This document shows positions 1 to 11,405 of a stretch of 64,000 bases of DNA, piece after piece. Each line of letters opens with the position of its first letter. The stretch's first letter is position 1. The position numbers and the translations under genes are program-made. The stretch lies in the NCBI GenBank assembly GCA_024138025.1, contig JAMXBD010000094.1, forward strand, positions 1,240,001 to 1,304,000, written 5' to 3'. The notes below the pieces were generated by a model, which saw only the letters and a program-made list of their open reading frames with translations, made no database searches and was not told where the DNA came from. This DNA is from Combretum micranthum. Its lineage: Eukaryota > Streptophyta > Magnoliopsida > Myrtales > Combretaceae.

Positions 1-1140
1 GATAAGTATAACCACTCGACTAAATTAATTAGACATATTGTCTCATGTGCTTGAAACCCCCTGTAGGAAATGTCCCGGATTGGTAATCAAATGTATTTTC
101 AAAAGACCACGACTTGAAGAATCTCGGGTTACCCTTTTTATCTCTTAAACGAGTTTTACCAAAAGAGTTCATGAAATAAACGTGGGACATTTTCGAGTAT
201 TGATTTGACAATGGACGTTGCCTGAGTTGGGTTTCACTTGTCAAGTAGCGGTAGATGTTGCTTGATTCGGGGTCTACTTGCTCGATTCACCATTGATTGC
301 TGATGTTTAGTTTTGGTAGTAGATGTTCTATTTGCTTGATTCACCATTAATTGGTGATGGTCAGTTTAAGTTTTCATTATTTGGTGATAGCCAAATTTAA
401 ATATTAACTAGCGTAAATCCTGTGAACACGTTAGGGAATATTGCCTTCTACCAATGACCCATAAGCATTAGGCAAGTCTAGATGGATGCTACCGCTAGAC
501 AACCTCGTTTATGGTAAGACGAGGCATCCCATACACATAAGTATGGGAGACAACTGATATGTAGATAGCGTAAATCTACACCATTTATGGCTCAAAAATC
601 TCATAGATGTGTTGCTTGCATTCATTACGTATGCATTCATATCACGTATAGATAGATTTGCATGAATGTTTAATTAATGCTTCATAACTTGTGTGATCAG
701 TAGTAGTGAGGGATGAACTCACTGAGCTATGGTTTCACTCACCCCCAAACAATTTTTGTACAAGAATAACACTAGCTAGCAACGGGCTAAGAATGTGTGG
801 AGAGTAGTTCTCTATCAGACCTTCTTGAAGCTAGAAAGTTAGATTGCCATAAACTTAGAATATAATTTTGAATAAATTGTACAAATAGCTGAAACTTTAC
901 ATTTTGTAGGATTGGAACCCCTTTTCACTATTTGGTAAGAGATACTAATTCTCTGTGATCTTGGAGGAATGTGGAAAATCAGATTTTATAATCGAATTTC
1001 AATTATACTATTGTATGTATATGTATCATTTAAGTAGGATAGATTAATAAATAAGTACTAACTTGTAAGACGATTATCATATTACAGGTGCACACATGGT
1101 ATAATAACTTTAGGATAATCCTTCTATGCCCCCTTTTGAG
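1..1140 (+). repeat. Decayed LTR-type repeat, copy 1 (truncated by window edge)
   Basis: No gene is visible. At 711-760 there is a CTCACTGAGCTATGG block followed by CTCACCCCC, a pattern often seen inside long plant LTRs. The stretch from about 710 to 1100 matches 48,530-48,920 in order: the CTCACT..CTCACCCCC block, a TTGTACAAG-like string, a GAGATACTAATTCTCTG string, and a TAAGACGATTATCAT string. The two are therefore copies of one dispersed family. Assignment to Ty3/gypsy-type LTRs is an inference from this motif style. No primer-binding site, polypurine tract or coding region is visible next to it. Confidence 0.5.
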
Positions 1141-1560
1141 GCTTGACAATATTGAATATGCTAAGCAACAATATGAAGAGGTTAATTATGCAATAAAGTG
1201 CATAACCCCCCTAAACTTCCTCAAAGGAGCTTTTGGTAGAGGCAATATGTAAAGGACCATTTCAACATACAATTGGTCTAATTTACGCTATGGACCGACT
1301 TCTCGAGTCAATGGGAAAGTCTATGTAGCTAGTCTTAATTTCAACAATGTCATACGAAGATTTAGTATGATTGCTTCTTTATAAAACATAAGGCTTGCAT
1401 AGTTGCATCTGTCAAAAAAAACCTATAGGAGTTACAAAAGTACTAAAGAGGTTTTCATATCATTTCTTGATCATCATAAGTGATCCAATAAATGGCTCAT
1501 CTCATCCATGCTTTTTTGGAATCATTTAGTGGCTGGGATCAAGTACCAATATTTATAAAA

Positions 1561-1869
1561 AGTAAATTATATCAAAATGTATCAACATTTAAAGGTAAGA
1601 TTATATAAGACATCAACGTTTTGAATAGTTAAAAAGAGAAATAAATGTCTCATAAAGTAAGCCAATGAAGTATCAACATTTAGCAAAGTTCATTTAAGGT
1701 ATCAATGCTATGATATTATTATTTTTAATTAATTTTCCTTAACTTTTCTATTTGGATACCTCATTTGGCTTATTTTATGAAACGTTAATTCCTCTTTTAA
1801 ACCACTCAAGATATTGATATCTTAAATAAACTTGCTTTAATGACGTTGATACCTTCTCGAGTAATTTAT
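1561..1869. mobile_element. MITE with long terminal inverted repeats (family M4, copy a)
   Basis: The first ~115 bases and the last ~115 bases are inverted repeats of each other. The left end starts AGTAAATTATATC and the right end finishes with GAGTAATTTAT. Within the arms, motifs such as CATAAAGTAAGCCAATGA (left) and its complement TTGGCTTATTTTATGA (right) pair. No coding sequence is present. Copies b and c lie within the next 1.8 kb. Confidence 0.6.
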
Positions 1870-2014
1870 CCAATTTAAAAATAAAGGCTCGCCCCTTCTT
1901 GTTCGTGACATTTGAAGCATGGACAAGTTTTTGAGAAACGTCAACACTTTAGTAAAATTACTTTACAAATGAAGAACGAGTGATCGATTAAATCTATTAT
2001 CATATTTATGTTCT

Positions 2015-2290
2015 TAAGGCACATTTGGTTCATTAGAATGGAATAAAGCTTGAAAGAAATTGCAATTTCTTAGATTTCTTATTTTTATCATTAGGGTTAT
2101 TTTTGGAACAAATTATACTTTTTGGTAGGAAGAGTTATTCCTCCAATAAAAGGAAGGAATGAAGATTTCTTATCTATTTTATATTATATGAAATGGATAT
2201 TCTTTTGATAGTATGTTTTGCAAACCAAATAAAGGAATAGATTTTCTATGTGTAATATCAATATCATTCCTATGAACCAAATGTGCCCTT
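2015..2290. mobile_element. MITE (family M3, copy a)
   Basis: Terminal inverted repeats are visible: left GGCACATTTGGTTCAT and right ATGAACCAAATGTGCC, essentially exact over about 15 bp. The interior is AT-rich and non-coding, about 275 bp in total. A diverged copy lies at 30,087-30,330, sharing the TTGCAATTTCTTAGATTTC-like and GAATGAAGATTTCTTATCTA interior blocks. The superfamily is not determined because no clear target duplication can be read. Confidence 0.65.
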
Positions 2291-2848
2291 GATATACTAA
2301 GTTATCCTATCAAGTCCAGACTTATTTTGGTTAACCAACACGCTTCTAAAGAATGAGCAAGAACGGTTTTTGATATGTTGTCACATGCACACTCTTAAAA
2401 TACCAAGCTATTATTAGGTTGAGACTTCTTCAAGTAAACTAAAGATGCTTCACTCTAACAACATTCTTCCATTTGTCACCAGTTCAACCCTGCTTCAGAT
2501 AGACTGACACATGCCATATGCATGAATAGATAACAATAGCAATCCCATAAGCAAAACTTTAGAGAAGTACATTTTCTATTTACTTTTCTTTTTTCTTTTT
2601 GTAATTGTATTCTTTTTAACCTATTATCCTTTTTATTAATTTATGCAAAAACAAACTTTCTTTATGAATTAACAACTACCTAAAAATTATTTTTTATTAC
2701 AATTTTAGTTGCTTTAAGTCTTTAAAATTTAAACATAAAGGTTCAATATTTATTTATAGTAATTGGTAATGGAAATACTATAATTGCTAGTTTAAATAGT
2801 AATAATAATTGATATGCTAATATAACATGAGCATTGTTATTTCAATAG
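2291..2848. other. AT-rich intergenic DNA
   Basis: I see no gene, RNA or recognisable repeat here, only AT-rich sequence with short pyrimidine runs. Confidence 0.5.
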
Positions 2849-3221
2849 AGTAAATTATGCTAACATGCATCAACGTTTGGAGATAAGTTCATTTAAGATA
2901 TCAATATTTTGGGTGGTTAAAAAAAAACAATTAATGTTTGAGGATAAATCTATTTAATGTATCAACGTTTTAAATGGTTAAAAATAAAAATCAATATTTA
3001 GTAAAGTAAGTCAAATAATATATCACTAATTGGCTGATAAAAAAATTATCGAAAATTAATTAAAAACTAATCTAAATGTTATATCTTAAATTAACTTTGT
3101 AAAATGTTAATACCTTATTTGACTCACTTTATAAAATTTTATTTATATTTTTTAATCATTCGAAACATTAATACTTCAAATGGACTTACATTTAAATGTG
3201 ATACCTTCTGGTGTAATTTAT
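2849..3221. mobile_element. MITE with long terminal inverted repeats (family M4, copy b)
   Basis: It starts AGTAAATTATGC and ends GGTGTAATTTATG, with inverted arms of more than 100 bp that match copy a in order (GTATCAACGTTT-like and AAAGTAAGTCAAATAA-like blocks). It is non-coding. Confidence 0.55.
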
Positions 3222-3345
3222 GATATTTAAAAGCTTTCAAACGTGGAGTACTTTAGAACTTTTTACATTGATTAATTTAGATTTGTAAATATAAAAGTAT
3301 AAACATAGAGATACATAAAATTTTAAAAAAATTATAGCAATTCAA

Positions 3346-3612
3346 AGTGAGTTTAAATAAGATATTAATGTTTTAAGTAGTTAGAGAAATGAGCCAATGT
3401 ATGGGTCAAATAAGGGATGACCATTTAAAATGGTTAAGAAAATGGATAAACCATTTAAATGTGTGACAAATGGGTGCGCGCACACACACACACACAACTT
3501 TTATTTCCACCATTTTATATAAGCTTGGTTTTCTTTTTATCCATTTAAAATGTTGTTCCCTTATTTAACCCATTTTATAAGTATTAATACTTGTTTTAAT
3601 CATTTCAAACAA
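3346..3612. mobile_element. Degenerate family M4 MITE, copy c, with a CA microsatellite
   Basis: The arms GGGTCAAATAAGGGA (near 3402) and CCCTTATTTAACCCA (near 3558) are inverted repeats matching the inner arms of copies a and b. Between them is a (CA)n run at about 3,475-3,496. The boundaries are approximate. Confidence 0.4.
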
Positions 3613-4094
3613 TTATATTCTATTTAAACTTTTCCAAAATTTTTCTTGGCATAAACACCAATTTGTAAGTAATTAATAATGTATAAGCACTCTAAATTTA
3701 ATTTTAAAAGTTGAATATAAATTCTACTAATGATGAGTGCATCAGTTGCAATATGAAGTCTTTTTTCTAACTTTTTGGCAATATAAATAACTTTACCTTC
3801 ATTGTTTAAGGTCCTACTACGTTAAAGTCCACGAGTGAAAGTCATTAAAAAAAGAATTTACATTTATTAGAAAATGATGGCTATTTTCCTAAAATGCTAT
3901 TCATTATTGGTAATTGTAATATAGGTATGTATTTACATTGAAAGGAATGCGTTCATATTATCATTGAAAAAATATATGAAAAGGTATTTTGTCGAAAGGG
4001 AATTGCAAGTGTGAACCTAATTTAAATCATACTACTCCTCTCAATGATCAGATGAAACGAACAAGAGTTAAAAGGAAGTAAAGGGAGTTTAATT
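3613..4094. other. AT-rich intergenic DNA
   Basis: No supported feature is visible. Confidence 0.5.
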
Positions 4095-4184
4095 TCTACC
4101 TATATTTCATATGTATCTGTATTTTATCTGTATCTTATTTGTATCTAATATATTTGATCTGTTTATAAGTAAAATATTTATTTA
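4095..4184. mobile_element. Family M1 MITE fragment interrupted by copia element 1
   Basis: The run of GTATCTGTATTTTATC and GATCTGTTTATAAGTAAAA strings matches the interior of the better-preserved M1 copies at 43,282 and 58,116. The sequence stops at the 5' LTR of the copia element and appears to resume after its 3' LTR (TTATTTGTATCTATTTT, about 9,300-9,330). This suggests the retrotransposon landed inside an older MITE. Confidence 0.4.
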
Positions 4185-4829
4185 TGTTGGGTTATGGATC
4201 CAACCCATATGGATTTGTAACATATAACAAAGGAAATCTTAAATATTACACACACACACACACACATATATATATTTAGAAAAAGACTTGGAAAATAAGG
4301 AGATTTGTGCAACAAAGGAGACTTGGAACAATGTATGTAGGCCAAATGAGGATCAAGGCTGCCGGCCGTCAACAACATACTGTACACCAACCATAAGGTT
4401 ACCAACGTTAGGCTGGCCTTGAACATACACTATCACCAAAGCCGCCGGCCTTGAGTGCTAGTTTATGTGCATTCAAGCCTTCCTTTGGTTTTCATATAAA
4501 TACTCATTATTTTGTCTTTTAGGCATCACTTTGGCTATTCTAAAAACCTAAAAAAAAGTGGCTTACTCCTGCTACTAACTGAAATCCACTGTTGTGGCGA
4601 AGATTTGTGATTTACTAGTATTACTAGTGAAGAAAAATAGTGTAATCCCATTATTGTTGATAATGGAAGAATTTGTGAGGCGGTCTCATAGTTTTTCCCA
4701 AATTGGAGTTTTCCATGTTAAATCTTGGTATCAATTTTTATTTAATTTTTTGTTTATCATATTTTGTTATCGCATAGGCAAAAGGAAAAATTTACTTTGT
4801 TATTATAGGACATTGATTTTATCCTAACA
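4185..4829 (+). repeat. 5' LTR of copia-1
   Basis: It begins TGTTGGGTTATGGATCC and ends TTATCCTAACA. It carries (CA)n then (TA)n at about 4,248-4,275 and several GGCCGGC-type palindromes near 4,360 and 4,440, which are partly retained in the 3' LTR. The TATAAATACTC-like string near 4,495 could be the element's promoter TATA box; this is an inference. Confidence 0.85.
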
Positions 4830-4831
4830 AG

Positions 4832-4847
4832 TGTTATCAAAGCCAGG
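4832..4847 (+). other. Primer-binding site of copia-1
   Basis: TGTTATCAAAGCCAGG lies two bases after the 5' LTR. It is a mutated form of the TGGTATCAGAGC site used by plant copia elements to pair with initiator tRNA-Met. Confidence 0.7.
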
Positions 4848-4884
4848 TTGAAAAAAAAAGGGTTTTGTTTATTATATTGCAGGC

Positions 4885-5545
4885 ATGGTTGAATCATTAG
4901 GTATGATGATAAATCTGAATTCATCAAATTATTCTATTTGTAAGTCGATGATGGAAGATTTTTTATATTGTAAAGATCTGTATATGCCTTTGAGCAGTGA
5001 TAATGCAAAGCCAACAGAATAATCTGACGTAGATTGGACAATTATGCATAGAAAAATTGTCGGATATATCCGGCAATGGGTTTATCACATTGTGTATCAT
5101 CGTATTGCCCAGAAAACCAAAGCTGATGTTCTATGGAAAAAATTGGAGTCCATGTATGAGAAGCAGACTACCTTGGATAAAATCTTCTTGATTAGGAGAG
5201 TAATGAATTTGACGTATAAGGATTGATCCAATATGGCTGAGCACTTGAATGATTTTCAAGGCCTTTTGAATCTACTGTCTTCTATGAAGTTTGTGTTTGT
5301 TAGCAATTTCGCTCCAGAATGAAAGCTCGCCATTGCAATGGTAAAAGATAGCCTGATAAATGAAGAAGCCAAAAGAAAAGATCTTGTCACGAAGTCTAAT
5401 CCTTGAGCACTTATTACTAATAAGCTAGAAAGATGTGGTAGAAGCATGAACAGAAACTCATTTGACAAGCCATGACACCTGAAGAGAGAATGTAGAATTT
5501 GAACGAGGGATCAAAGTAAAGGTAAAGGTAATGAAAAAGATTAAG
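4885..5545 (+). pseudogene. copia-1 gag remnant
   Basis: Conceptual translation from the ATG at 4885 gives a typical copia gag start (an MVES opening and an NYSICKSMMEDFLYC-like segment), then a block ending in LWKKLESMYE and LNDFQ-type segments typical of the UBN2/gag domain. In-frame stops occur near 5,020, 5,224, 5,320 and 5,403. A zinc-knuckle-like region around 5,460-5,500 (LKREC) is degraded. It is not functional. The best-preserved open stretch is 5,044-5,226. Confidence 0.75.
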
Positions 5546-5559
5546 ACACAATTACTGCG

Positions 5560-5898
5560 GCGGCAGGTGGTGAGATTGTTGTTGCCAGGGATGAGGATTG
5601 TATTAACCTTACATGTCATGATAGTGACTGGGTTATTGATTCTGGTGTCTCATTCCCTATGACATTACATGATGAATTTTTCTCAACCTATACTGCCGGT
5701 GATTATGGCAATGTTAGGATAGGAAACAATGAGACATCTAAAATTTTTGGCATTGGAAATGTTGTTTTAGAGACTAACACTGGTTGCAAACTCATTCTCA
5801 GATATGTCAAACACATTCCAAATATCCGCTTAAACCTTATATCTGTAGGGAAACTTGATGATGAAGGCTATAATAGTCACTTTGGTGAAGGTAAATAG
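5560..5898 (+). pseudogene. copia-1 aspartic protease remnant
   Basis: The segment contains WVIDSG, the catalytic Asp-Ser-Gly of retroelement aspartic proteases, at about 5,629-5,646. It is followed by the VRIGN and LNLISVGKLDDEGY blocks that mark the end of the copia protease domain. The frame is open from 5,659 to 5,895 and stops at TAG 5,896-5,898 where intact relatives continue into the integrase. In a live element this domain would cleave the Gag-Pol polyprotein. Confidence 0.75.
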
Positions 5899-5916
5899 AA
5901 GCTCACTAATGATTCT

Positions 5917-6900
5917 CTCATAGTGGTAAAAGGGAATAAAAGTAATACCCTTTACTTAATGTCAGCAAAACTAAGTAAAGGAGATGTGATTTTGATTGGT
6001 GACACTTTAATGGGGCCTTGGCATATGTGGCTTGGTCACGTGAGTGAGAAATGGCTTAAAATGCTCATCAAGAAACAACTTTTGCCTAATGTAAAAGGTG
6101 CTCCTCTGAAAATTTGCACTGATTGTCTTTCTGATAAACAACATAGAGTTGTATTTAAGAGAAATCCGCCTGCTAAGAAATCTCAATACTAGATTTAGTT
6201 TACACAGATATGTGTTATATGAAAGACAAGTCAATAGGTGGTGCTCTTTATTTTGTAACATTCATTGATGATCACTCTAAGAAGTTGTGGGCTTTTGCTT
6301 TGAAGTCTAAAGATCAAGTGCTAGATATGTTTAAGCAATTCCATCCTAGAGTTGAAAGAGAAATAGGAAGACAGTTGATATATGTTCGAGCAGATAATGG
6401 TAATGAATACAGAGGACTTTTTGAAGAATATTGCAAAGAATATGGGATTAAACTGGAGAAGACGGTTCTAAAGACCCCACAGTAGAACATCATAGCAGAG
6501 AGAATGAATCGTACTATCACAAAGTGAGTGAAGTGTATGTTATCACATACCAAGTTACCAAAATCATTTTGGGGGTGAAGCAATGACAATAGCTGTCGAC
6601 CTGATTAATCTATCTTCCTCTTATGCTCTAGATAGAGATATCCCAAAGAGAGTCTGAGCTGGTAAATATATTTCTTATGAATACTTACATGTATTTGGTT
6701 GTAAGGCATTTGTGCATATTCCCAATGATGAAAGAGTGAAACTTGATGCAAATTCAAAACAATGCATTTTTCTAAGTTATGCACATGATGAGTATAAGTA
6801 CAAGTTGTGGGATCCAACAGAGAAGAAGATTGTCAGGAGCAGAGATGTGGGCTTTCTTGAAGACTAAACAATTAAAGATATTGAGAAGCTAGAGAAGTTG
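5917..6900 (+). pseudogene. copia-1 integrase remnant
   Basis: A GAG-pre-integrase zinc-binding segment (WHMWLGH, then CTDCL) lies at about 6,018-6,135. It is followed by the RNase H-fold integrase core with FIDDHSKKLWAF at about 6,262-6,300 and VRADNGNEYRG at about 6,383-6,415, the first two acidic catalytic positions. The core is broken by TAG at 6,483 and further stops, and by a frame change near 6,190. The FGCKAFVHIP-like C-terminal block near 6,690-6,720 is recognisable. It is inactive. Confidence 0.75.
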
Positions 6901-7104
6901 AAATCCTTAGATGAGATTTCTACAAATGTAGATCCAATGCCCTCACTTGAGGATTCTAATAATGATGGGAGAGATGTGGAGGATTCAGTTGAAGAGCCCC
7001 AAGAGCCTCATCAGCAGATTGAGTTGAGGTGATTTTTAAAAGAGCAAAGACCATCAGTTAGATATAGTCTAGATGAGTATGTAATGTTAATAGATGGGGA
7101 AGAG

Positions 7105-7830
7105 TAAGAATGTTATCAAGAAGCCATATTACATGACCAGAAAAAGGAATAGGTTAAAGCCATGCAAGATGAGATGAAATCCTTGCATGAGAACAAGACA
7201 TATGATTTGGTGGAACTGCCAAAAGGCAAGCAACCATTGAAGAATAAATGGGTATATACATTGAAGACTGAAGAAAATGGCTCCCAACCAAGGTATAAGG
7301 TAAGATTGGTTGTGAAGGGATTCAATTAGAAAAAATGTGTTGATTTTGATGAGATTTTCTCACTAATGATGAAGATGTCTTCCATTATGCCTATACTCAG
7401 TATTGCTGCTTATTTGAACTTGGAGATTGAGCAAATGGATGTGAAGACAATGTTCTTTCATGGTAACTTGGAGGAAGAAATTTACATGGAGTAACCTGAG
7501 GGGCTTAATATCAAAAGGAAGGAGCATATTGATTGCAAATTGAAGAAGAGCTTGTATGGGTTGCAACAGGCTCTAAGGCAGTGGTATAAGAAGTTTGACT
7601 CATTCATGATTAATTAGGGAGATACCAGGACTTCATCGGATCATTGTGTCTTTATAAAGAGATTTAACACTGGCAAGTTCATAATTCTCCTATTATATGT
7701 TGATGATATATTGATTATTGGCCATGATGCCAAGAAGATACAAGATCTAAAAATTGCTCTAAGCAAGTCTTTCGTTATGAAAGACTAAGGACCAGCACAT
7801 GAAATTCTCGGTATGAGAATCATTCGTGAA
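7105..7830 (+). pseudogene. copia-1 reverse transcriptase remnant
   Basis: The conserved copia RT blocks appear in order: the LPKGKQPLKNKWVYTLK segment (about 7,216-7,265), a YKVRLVVKGF block (about 7,293-7,325), QMDVKTMFFHGNLEEEIYM (about 7,433-7,490), and the active-site YVDD at 7,696-7,707. In-frame stops occur at about 7,327, 7,492, 7,615 and 7,786. The catalytic YVDD is intact although the frame is not, which fits neutral decay after insertion. Confidence 0.8.
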
Positions 7831-8034
7831 AGAAAAACCCAGAAATTGTAGTTATCACAGGAGAGATACCTAGAAAAGGTATTGGAGAGATTCAACATGA
7901 GCAAAGAAAAATCTATTTGTTCTCCACTTGCAGGTCACTTTAAACTCAATTCTCAGTAGTATCTTAAAAGCAAAGCAAACAAAGAAGACATGAAAAAGAT
8001 TCCTTATACCTCTGTAGTTGGTAGTCTAATGTAT

Positions 8035-8580
8035 GCTATGGTGTGCACTAAACTGAATATTACTTATGCTATTGGTGTGGTTAGTCGTTATCTCTTGAAT
8101 TCAGGTAAAGAGCATTAGACCGTTGTTAAATGGATTCTCAAGTATCTCAGGGGCACTTCCAGATTATGTTTGCAGTTTGATGGTAGTAAACCTGTATTAG
8201 AAGGGTTTTCAAATGCTTATATGACAAGAGATCTTAATTCTAGAAAGTCCACTTCGGGTTATCTGATTACTTATGCAGGGGGAGCAGTATCTTGGTAATC
8301 AAAATTGCAGAAGTGTGTTGCACTATCTACCACTAAAGCAGAATATATTGCTGTGACTAAAATATGCAAGTAAGTCTTGTGGATGAAGAAATTTTTAGAA
8401 GAATTGGGTCAAGAGTAAGAAGACTTGAGGCTATTTTGTGATAGTCAGAGTGCTATACATCTCAGTAAGAATATCCAACTTTCCATTCCAGATCCAAACA
8501 CATTGATGTTAGATATTATTGGATTCGAGACGTATTGGAATCAAAGCTTTTGAAGCTAGAGAAGATCCATACTGATGAAA
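8035..8580 (+). pseudogene. copia-1 RNase H remnant
   Basis: SVVGSLMYAMVCTKLNI (about 8,012-8,060), a DLNSRKSTSGY block (about 8,230-8,262), and ALSTTKAEYIAV (about 8,321-8,356) identify the copia C-terminal RNase H region. A later segment gives LFCDSQSAIHLSKN (about 8,431-8,472). Stops interrupt the frame at about 8,118, 8,297 and 8,371, and the last conserved block is frame-shifted near 8,480. Confidence 0.8.
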
Positions 8581-8670
8581 ACAGTTAAGATATGACGACT
8601 AAATCTCTACCCAAGGACAAACTTTTTTATTGCAGACAAATAGTCGGTATGATGGAACTCTCTATATGAG

Positions 8671-8684
8671 TTGGAGGGGGAGTT
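8671..8684 (+). other. Polypurine tract of copia-1
   Basis: TTGGAGGGGGAGTT lies directly before the 3' LTR and is the expected second-strand priming site. Confidence 0.75.
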
Positions 8685-9279
8685 TATTGGTTTATGGATC
8701 CAATCTATATAGGTCTATAACATATAACAGAGGAAATTCTAAATATTATATATATACAGAAAAAGACTTGGAACAATGGACACTGGCCAAATGAGGATCA
8801 AGGCTGCCAGCCTTCAACAACACATTGTACACCAGCCAAAAAGGCCGCCAGCCTTGAACATACGCTGTCACCAAAGCCGTTAGCCTTGAGTGCTAACATA
8901 TGTGCATTCAAGCCTTCCTTTGGTTTTCATATAAATACTCATTGTTTTGTCTTCTAGGTATCACTTTGACTATTCTGAAAAACCTATAAAGAGTTCTAGA
9001 GAGAGAGCAGCTTGTTCCTGTTACTGATTAAAATCTACTATTGTAGTGAAGATTGATGATCCACTAGTATTACTAAAAAGGAAAAATAATTTAATCCCAT
9101 TATTGTTGATGGTGGAATAATTTGTGTGGCAGTCCCGTGGTTTTTTCCTAATTGGGGTTTTTCATGTACAATCCCGGTGTCTATTTTGATTTTATTTTTT
9201 GTTTATTATATTTTGTTATTGTATAGACAAAAGGAAAAAAATTACTTTATTATTATAGGACATTGATTTTTTCCTAACA
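8685..9279 (+). repeat. 3' LTR of copia-1
   Basis: It matches the 5' LTR throughout, ending TTTTCCTAACA. The terminal TG has mutated to TA, and it lacks the CA repeat present in the 5' LTR. Confidence 0.85.
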
Positions 9280-11214
9280 ATATACATGTAAAATATCCTT
9301 TTATTATTTGTATCTATTTTTTAATAAATTTTTATTTAAAAATAATAAAAAAAAAATGCTGAAACGACCAGAAGATGAAACAAACATAGCCTTGCGTGCA
9401 GGCCAGTAATAAAACGATTCCATTATATTCTAGATTGAAATTTTCGTAAAAAGACCATCTACATATATCGTTCTTTCTATAACATGATTACATAATACAG
9501 GCGAACAACATACGCCGTGCACTAAATATATGAAAATATTTCCAATGCATTTCTATATAAAAAGCAATAATCGTTTGACCACGTGTAACTGTGTATTCTC
9601 TGGACAAAAATATTCTATAATTATACTCTTGCTGATTGGCTGTCAAAATAATTAATAGTTAATTCTTACATATATGTAACATATGTTTACCAATCTTATA
9701 AAAGAAAATTAATTAAATACAAATCATATTATTTTAATAACCAAAATACCAACACAAAACCACATTTAAAAAATACAATTTTAGTTTTAATAAAAAAATT
9801 ACAAATTCAACCTACGATTTTGAAATTTTAGTATCCTGGACAATGGCATGTCACTATAAACGAAAAGTTTCATATTATACATGCGAATTTTCATTTCTAG
9901 GAGAATTTATTCAATTAATTAGAAACTTTTCATAAATAAAATATAATATTTTTAGTTATTATTGAAAAAAAAAATTAGACAAGAAATATTAAAACAATCG
10001 CAGCTTAAACTAGTGATTTAACATTTGTAAACCATCACCTCATAATTTATAAGGACAAGCTTTTAAATTACTTTGATTTGCAATGGTTCGTTACTAATAC
10101 TCTTTTAATCTCGAAAATTAAAATAGTAAATCTGGAAATAATCTAACTATTCTTTTCCTTATTAATACTCTTTTAATCAAGTGGTATGAGTACCATTTTT
10201 TTAGTAGAATTAAGCTGAATTTGATTCCTTCTTTTCAAAAACAATGTTAACAGATCATAATTTACTTTTGAAAAAATAAATTTTTTAAAGCTTGGGATAC
10301 GGTACACATCTTGTGACACTGGATCAACGTTCCTAATTTGCTTTTATCTGTTACTAGTTTTATAGTTCAGTGGTATTTTTCTTGATATCTTAAATGTGAG
10401 GGTATTTTTCTGGGTATGTCAAATGAGAGGTACTTGATTCGTATTCTTTTTTTTCATTCTAATGGTGGAAAAAAAGAAATTTGCTTTTGTCTAGTTTTGC
10501 TTTTGTTGGATGTCTTATCGACATATAAAATTATTCTGATGCGCTTCTCATTCAAAATGCAACCAACATTTAAGTGATTGCATTCAATTTTGTTATTCAC
10601 TATGTTGTCTTCTTCTTTAAGAAATCTAGCTAATTACCACCTAGTTTGTCAGCAGTACTACAATCAGCAGCTAGTAGTATTTCTTAATCGGTCTTAGTTC
10701 AGCTGTTGCTTCTTATTTATTGGGCATGTAATTGTATTCCTAGCATTAATATCTTGGTCAATCTTTAGTACAATCAGCACATCTATCTTTCCACGTCCTC
10801 TAATTCATGGTTTACATAGATAAATATCAATACTTTTTATTGATATTTGGTATGGGTTGAAATGATAAAATATGTATACATAGAGGATGTATATAAAAAA
10901 TGCGAAAAGAAAAATATTAAATACACCAAAATTGACATACCCACTTCAATGTGATAGATCGATATATATCTCTAGACTATAAATTATTTCTATAAATAAA
11001 ATACCTTAGTAGAAAAAATTTATCGCAATATTTCAAACCAAAAGTAGTAGGTAATCATAACAATCCATGATCTTTTTGTACGTGGGCTCTCTTAGATGCG
11101 GTTATCTTTTGTTCTCTGGAATCGAGTAAGTTTTCTTTCCCACCCCCAAGGAATCAGAATAAAAAAAAAATAATAATAAATTAAATTAATATTCAACATT
11201 ATTCACCAGAACGA
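9280..11214. other. AT-rich intergenic DNA
   Basis: No gene or RNA is visible. The first ~60 bases may be the distal part of the M1 MITE split by copia-1. The remainder is AT-rich without recognisable repeats. Confidence 0.5.
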
Positions 11215-11405
11215 GAGATAAATGGATGGTCTTTGGACCACTTAAATTTAACTATACCCTTTATTGAGAATGTACCAAATAAACTTGTGAGATCCTATGC
11301 AGTACTGCATGTGGGACTGCAAGAACCCCACAAGTTTATTTGGCACTCCTTCAATAGAAGATGTAGCCAAATTTGAATGATCCAATAACCCTGCATCTAT
11401 TTTCC
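11215..11405. other. Long imperfect hairpin (possible small-RNA precursor or foldback element)
   Basis: Two arms of roughly 70-90 nt are inverted repeats around a short loop near 11,304-11,315. The best-paired part sets CCAAATAAACTTGTG (11,275-11,289) against CACAAGTTTATTTGG (11,329-11,343). Pairing continues outward through TTTATTGA/TCAATAGA and AAATTTAA/AAATTTGA and inward to GCAGT/ACTGC. The fold has the mismatch pattern of a young plant MIRNA hairpin, but no known mature miRNA is recognised and a foldback MITE is equally possible. Confidence 0.5.

Larger units (their letters stand above)
4185..9279 (+). mobile_element. Full-length, inactive Ty1/copia LTR retrotransposon (copia-1)
   Basis: The element is about 5.1 kb, with LTRs of about 645 and 595 bp, a primer-binding site after the 5' LTR, a polypurine tract before the 3' LTR, and internal remnants in the copia order gag, protease, integrase, reverse transcriptase, RNase H. 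The LTRs end in TG (5' copy) and CA. The 5-bp flanks ATTTA and ATATA match at four of five positions, a plausible decayed target duplication. All coding domains carry in-frame stops, so it cannot make a polyprotein. The LTRs differ from each other at many positions, including a CA microsatellite only in the 5' LTR, which implies an old insertion. It belongs to the same family as the minus-strand element at 40,971-45,523. Confidence 0.9.

Noticed and set aside
4185..9279. Active retrotransposon
   Set aside because: At least a dozen in-frame stops, frame changes and diverged LTRs show that it is dead.
11275..11345. Known conserved plant miRNA in the 11.2-kb hairpin
   Set aside because: I compared it mentally with common families (miR395, miR399, miR169, miR482 and others) and found no match.
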